Shown: positions 61,250 through 64,000 of the stretch, in pieces | Position numbering within the stretch: the stretch's first letter is position 1 | How the letters are laid out: every line of letters begins with the position of its first letter | Notes under the pieces: generated by a model | What the model was told of the DNA's origin: nothing | The model's database searches: none | Seen by the model: the letters and a program-made list of their open reading frames with translations, nothing else | Source of the DNA: CAISDA01 sp050258555 | Lineage (GTDB): Bacteria > Bacteroidota > Ignavibacteria > UBA10030 > UBA8401 | Length of the DNA: 64,000 nucleotides | NCBI GenBank assembly: GCA_050258555.1 | Contig: JBLMZA010000141.1 | Span: forward strand, 14,551 to 78,550 | Reading direction: 5' to 3' | Position numbers and translations under genes: made by a program

Positions 61250-62110
61250 TTACCGCAGCAGCAGCATTCTCTTCGTTTCCGAAAACGCGCCGGCCTGCAC
61301 CCGGTAATAATAGACGCCGCTCGGACATCCTTCAGCATTCCATTGACGGGTATAGCTTCCGGCTGCAAGCTCTTCGGAGGACAGTACGGCCACTTCCTCA
61401 CCCAGCGCGTTGAACACCTTCAGCGAAACATGCGAACGCACAGGCAGGCTGAACTGAATGGTGGTCGAGGGATTGAAGGGATTGGGGAAATTCTGCCCGA
61501 GCGCAAACTCGGCAGGTGCGGAAGCCGGTGCATTTTCGACGGCCGTCGGCACGACAAGCGAGAGATCATCCAATTGATAATACGATCCCGCATGGGGCGC
61601 CGATGACGAGGAAGACGGAGCGATCGCGACCTGTATGGAAATGGTCTCCGGTATTTCCGGAGCCGTATAGGTGATCGGCACGGTAAAGAGCGTCCAGCGC
61701 GCGCCGGTATACGACGCAGCATCGAGCGTTCCGTGGCCGACCGGCGCCGTGCCCGCATACATGATCACGGTCACCGTGAAATGATCTCCGCCCGTCGGAA
61801 CGAACTGATAATACCCGCTGAGCGCCGCGTAGCGCTGTGTGACCGGAAATCCCTGCGCGCCGCTTCCCGCCTGCAGGTATGAGCCGACGGGCACATTCTT
61901 CACCAGCACGACGCTCGCTTTGAGCGATGCCGTGCCCGAATGGGCCGATGTCGACTTTGTGATGTCATTATAGACGGACGTGTATGTGTACCATCCGTCG
62001 GGCATTCCGTTCGTCCACGATTCGAAGCCCGGGTTGGTAATCTGTGCGCCGGCCGATGCCGGCATGATCAGTACAGCAGCGGTGACAATGAAAGGTATGA
62101 GTCGTTTCAT
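61250..62110 (-). CDS. Secreted carbohydrate-binding-like protein with T9SS sorting domain
   Basis: 286 residues from ATG 62110. Signal peptide (MKRLIPFIVTAAVLIMPASA), then a jelly-roll domain that begins ITNPGFESWTNGMPDGWYTY and has the look of a carbohydrate-binding module, then NFPNPFNPSTTIQFSLP and the terminus KRMLLLR of a type IX secretion sorting domain. No catalytic domain is present. It may bind extracellular polysaccharide. It converges with the lipoprotein gene, whose stop is four bases away, and is divergent from the 62249 gene. Confidence 0.83.
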   Translation of the reverse strand: MKRLIPFIVTAAVLIMPASAGAQITNPGFESWTNGMPDGWYTYTSVYNDITKSTSAHSGTASLKASVVLVKNVPVGSYLQAGSGAQGFPVTQRYAALSGYYQFVPTGGDHFTVTVIMYAGTAPVGHGTLDAASYTGARWTLFTVPITYTAPEIPETISIQVAIAPSSSSSAPHAGSYYQLDDLSLVVPTAVENAPASAPAEFALGQNFPNPFNPSTTIQFSLPVRSHVSLKVFNALGEEVAVLSSEELAAGSYTRQWNAEGCPSGVYYYRVQAGAFSETKRMLLLR

Positions 62111-62248
62111 GGCAGCCTCGCATGAGAGAAAAGAAGGATGGTCCCCTTCTCCCATACACGAAATTTTCCGGAATTTGTTGCAGATGCGCGATTGCGTCAG
62201 CGTAGGATAGTACGAAAATATTGCTCCAATACCAAGAGGAAGGCACTC

Positions 62249-62899
62249 ATGTCGGCACGTCGGATTCATTTTCCGGTCGTCATCATGGCGGCGTTCGCAT
62301 TCATCTCCTGTTCGAAGATTCCCCTTCCGACAGACAGCGGCGACGGAGGCTTCAGCGTGCACAGGGTGGTCCATTCCCAGACGCCGCTTGTTTCCGATTC
62401 CGAATATGCGTGGGTCCGGACGCAGTTTCAGAAGAACAACCTCTCGCTCGAAGACCTGCAGGTCCTCAGTGTCATGCAGAGCGGCAGCATCCGGTATGTG
62501 AGATGCAGCCAGTTTCATCGCGGACTGCAGATATTCTATCGGGATATCGTCTTCAGCTTCAACGCGTCGGGCATCAACGATTATATCGGGGGCGATACGG
62601 CTATCCATATCACCGCCTCGCCCTCCCCCGGCGTGCCGATGGAACTTGCGGGTGCAATCTTCCGCGAGCAAATCGGCCGCGATTTCTGGTATAAGGATTC
62701 GCTCGGTGCGTTTCTCAAGGCAGGATTCGACGCCGAACTCGGTTTCTTCGATGCCAATGGGTCGGCTGCCGATGCTCCGGAGAATTTCGTCCTGGCGTGG
62801 AAACTGACCGTTACAGGGAGGATGCCCTATCCCTTCGCCTACGTGCGAGCCGATCGGATAGGGCTGCTCCAATACTGGAATGGCGTGATCATCGACTGA
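62249..62899 (+). CDS. Lipoprotein with FTP/PepSY-like propeptide fold
   Basis: 216 residues. ATG 62249, with AAGAGGAAGG upstream, opens MSARRIHFPVVIMAAFAF to lipobox FISC. The mature part has YVRCSQFHRGLQIFYRDIVF and LGFFDANGSAADAPENFVLAW, the pattern of the fungalysin/thermolysin propeptide (FTP) and PepSY modules that normally precede a metalloprotease. No protease domain follows, so it may be a stand-alone inhibitor or chaperone. Its stop (TGA) directly abuts the stop of the DUF302 gene on the other strand, forming TGATCA. Confidence 0.7.
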   Translation: MSARRIHFPVVIMAAFAFISCSKIPLPTDSGDGGFSVHRVVHSQTPLVSDSEYAWVRTQFQKNNLSLEDLQVLSVMQSGSIRYVRCSQFHRGLQIFYRDIVFSFNASGINDYIGGDTAIHITASPSPGVPMELAGAIFREQIGRDFWYKDSLGAFLKAGFDAELGFFDANGSAADAPENFVLAWKLTVTGRMPYPFAYVRADRIGLLQYWNGVIID

Positions 62900-63286
62900 T
62901 CAGAGATGCTGCAGCACATTCTGCAGCTTCGAGCGGATCTCCTCGGCGATCGTGACAAGCTCGGGATTATCGACCGCCTTCATCGACTGAACGGGATCGA
63001 TCGTCGCGACTTCCACTTGCCCATCCTCCAGTTCCTGAAGAATCACATTGCAGGGCAGCATCACGCCGATCTTGTTTTCCGTCTGCAGCGCTTTGTAGGC
63101 GTAGGGCGGATTGCAGGCGCCGAGGATCTTATATTTCCGGAAGTCGACATCGAGCTTCTTTTTAAGCGTCTCCTTCACGTCGATTTCGGTCAGAACGCCG
63201 AATCCTTCCTTCTTCAAGCCCTCGACGACGTTCGCGTACACCTCTTCGAACGCTCCGCCTTTGGTCGTGCTGGCATAGTAGCTCAT
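62900..63286 (-). CDS. DUF302 family protein
   Basis: 128 residues. The DUF302 pattern is clear: VYANVVEGLKKEGFGVLTEI, DVKETLKKKLDVDF, YKILGACNPPYAYKAL and IGVMLPCNVILQE. Members are small cytosolic or periplasmic proteins, often near sulfur or metal stress genes, with no established reaction; the two conserved Cys (ACNPP, LPCNV) are present. No signal peptide. Single gene. Confidence 0.9.
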   Translation of the reverse strand: MSYYASTTKGGAFEEVYANVVEGLKKEGFGVLTEIDVKETLKKKLDVDFRKYKILGACNPPYAYKALQTENKIGVMLPCNVILQELEDGQVEVATIDPVQSMKAVDNPELVTIAEEIRSKLQNVLQHL

Positions 63287-63400
63287 CGCATTCCCCCATG
63301 AATGTTGAAGTGATGGATTGGATAACAGAGAGTCTGTCTTTCCAACACAGTTTCTTCCGTCATCGTTTCGACGTCATTATGATTCGATTTACAGCCTTTC

Positions 63401-64000
63401 TCACAGGCCGATGATCAGGCTGATGCGGAGCGCATTCACCCCCACCGACCAGCCTTTCATATAGGAAGAGCCATTCCCCACTTGAATCGTCGCAGCACCC
63501 GAGGGCTTTGATTCCTGAACCCGTTGTGATGTGTTGGACCCCGAGCTGCGTTGGTATTCGGCACTGAAGACTACTTCCGCACAAAGAGCAAGCCTGTCGG
63601 TCAATCGGCTTGAAACGCCGAGCAGTGCAAGGCCGCCCAGGATGTTCGTTTTGCTCTTGTTCTCATCGACGTCTCTGGTGATAAAGGATCCCTGAGCATC
63701 AGTACCGCTATACAGGTATGTATAAGAGGACACCCCCCAGCCATATCCTGCCGAAATGCCCGCTCCCCCGTACAGCGACGACGCCCGATACGACACAAGC
63801 TGCTGCAGACACACGGCCGAAATGCGGATTTCATAATAGTGACTCTGCCGGTCCGGGGACTCTGTCTGATAGAATGATGCGGTGGAAGGGTTTCCGCCCT
63901 GCGTTGACGTGGTGTGACTCTCGTCTCCGCTGTCCCAATTGGAATTTATCCATGTTCCTTCGGCACCGATGCGGTAGCTCGTGCTTCCCTGCCAGTTGCC
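63401..64000 (-). CDS. Outer-membrane beta-barrel protein (N-terminus off window)
   Basis: The frame is open from the right edge through 200 codons to the stop at 63401, so the gene's start lies beyond 64000; a GTG near 63814 is internal. The visible part alternates beta strands with polar loops (SYRIGAEGTWINSNW, SSLYGGAGISAGYGWGVSSY, NILGGLALLGVSSRLTDRLA) and ends VNALRISLIIGL. This is an outer-membrane barrel, family not recognisable from the fragment. Loops are rich in Ser, Thr and Gln. Confidence 0.72.
   Translation of the reverse strand, partial: GNWQGSTSYRIGAEGTWINSNWDSGDESHTTSTQGGNPSTASFYQTESPDRQSHYYEIRISAVCLQQLVSYRASSLYGGAGISAGYGWGVSSYTYLYSGTDAQGSFITRDVDENKSKTNILGGLALLGVSSRLTDRLALCAEVVFSAEYQRSSGSNTSQRVQESKPSGAATIQVGNGSSYMKGWSVGVNALRISLIIGL

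Noticed and set aside
1..64000. tRNA, rRNA, insertion sequences, prophage or integrative element
   Set aside because: No cloverleaf, rRNA segment, transposase, integrase or terminal repeat was recognised on either strand.

Overview
The window reads as one ordinary stretch of chromosome from an uncultured-looking, GC-rich member of the Bacteroidota/Chlorobi/Ignavibacteria (FCB) group. Three secreted proteins (778-3291, 16539-18989, 61250-62110) end in the NPFNP-type C-terminal domain used by type IX secretion. There is a TonB receptor with an N-terminal carboxypeptidase-like domain, a two-component propeller/Y_Y_Y protein, several SPI-type lipoproteins and many outer-membrane barrels. The exact phylum is an inference. 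I saw no rRNA, tRNA, CRISPR array, transposase, phage gene or integrase. No gene-free stretch exceeds 300 bases; the longest are about 250 (52353-52603) and 240 (3292-3529).

Left part (1-29519). In order it holds a PafA-like phosphatase cut by the edge, a Gdx/SugE guanidinium exporter, a CotH-kinase surface protein, a GNAT/serine-hydrolase pair, a lipoprotein/TonB-receptor pair, asparagine synthetase, proBA, a NarL-type two-component pair, lrgAB coupled to a secreted phosphodiester glycosidase, a glycosyltransferase, a chemoreceptor, a zinc ribbon, a membrane protein and a 14-repeat propeller sensor. A UvrD/Rep helicase follows, interrupted by an in-frame TGA, then DinB-fold and DUF6483-like proteins.

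Central catabolic run (30630-43470). Eleven tightly packed minus-strand genes, many joined by ATGA overlaps, follow a clear extended -10 promoter. They encode a Tat-type heparinase II/III protein, a class III aminotransferase, a tandem amidohydrolase whose first half has lost every metal ligand, a sodium:solute symporter, a nitrilase-fold amidase, a FAH-fold hydrolase, an enolase-superfamily enzyme, a PreA/DHODH-like flavoenzyme with a separate 2x[4Fe-4S] ferredoxin, a cyclase and an M20 peptidase. Together they look like an import and breakdown route for a nitrogen-containing (probably cyclic or amide-bearing) organic compound. The substrate is unknown, and this is the best candidate here for an undescribed system.

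Right part (43553-64000). It holds an MBL hydrolase, an atypical SDR, four more signalling genes (three kinases, one OmpR regulator), a ZIP transporter, and a stand-alone methanol:corrinoid methyltransferase (mtaB) with all zinc ligands but no corrinoid partner in the window. Next comes a TetR-controlled LolCDE-like module (TetR, LolA-like protein, two FtsX permeases, ATPase, outer-membrane barrel) with a perfect inverted-repeat operator. Small envelope proteins, a DUF302 protein and a barrel cut by the right edge finish the window.
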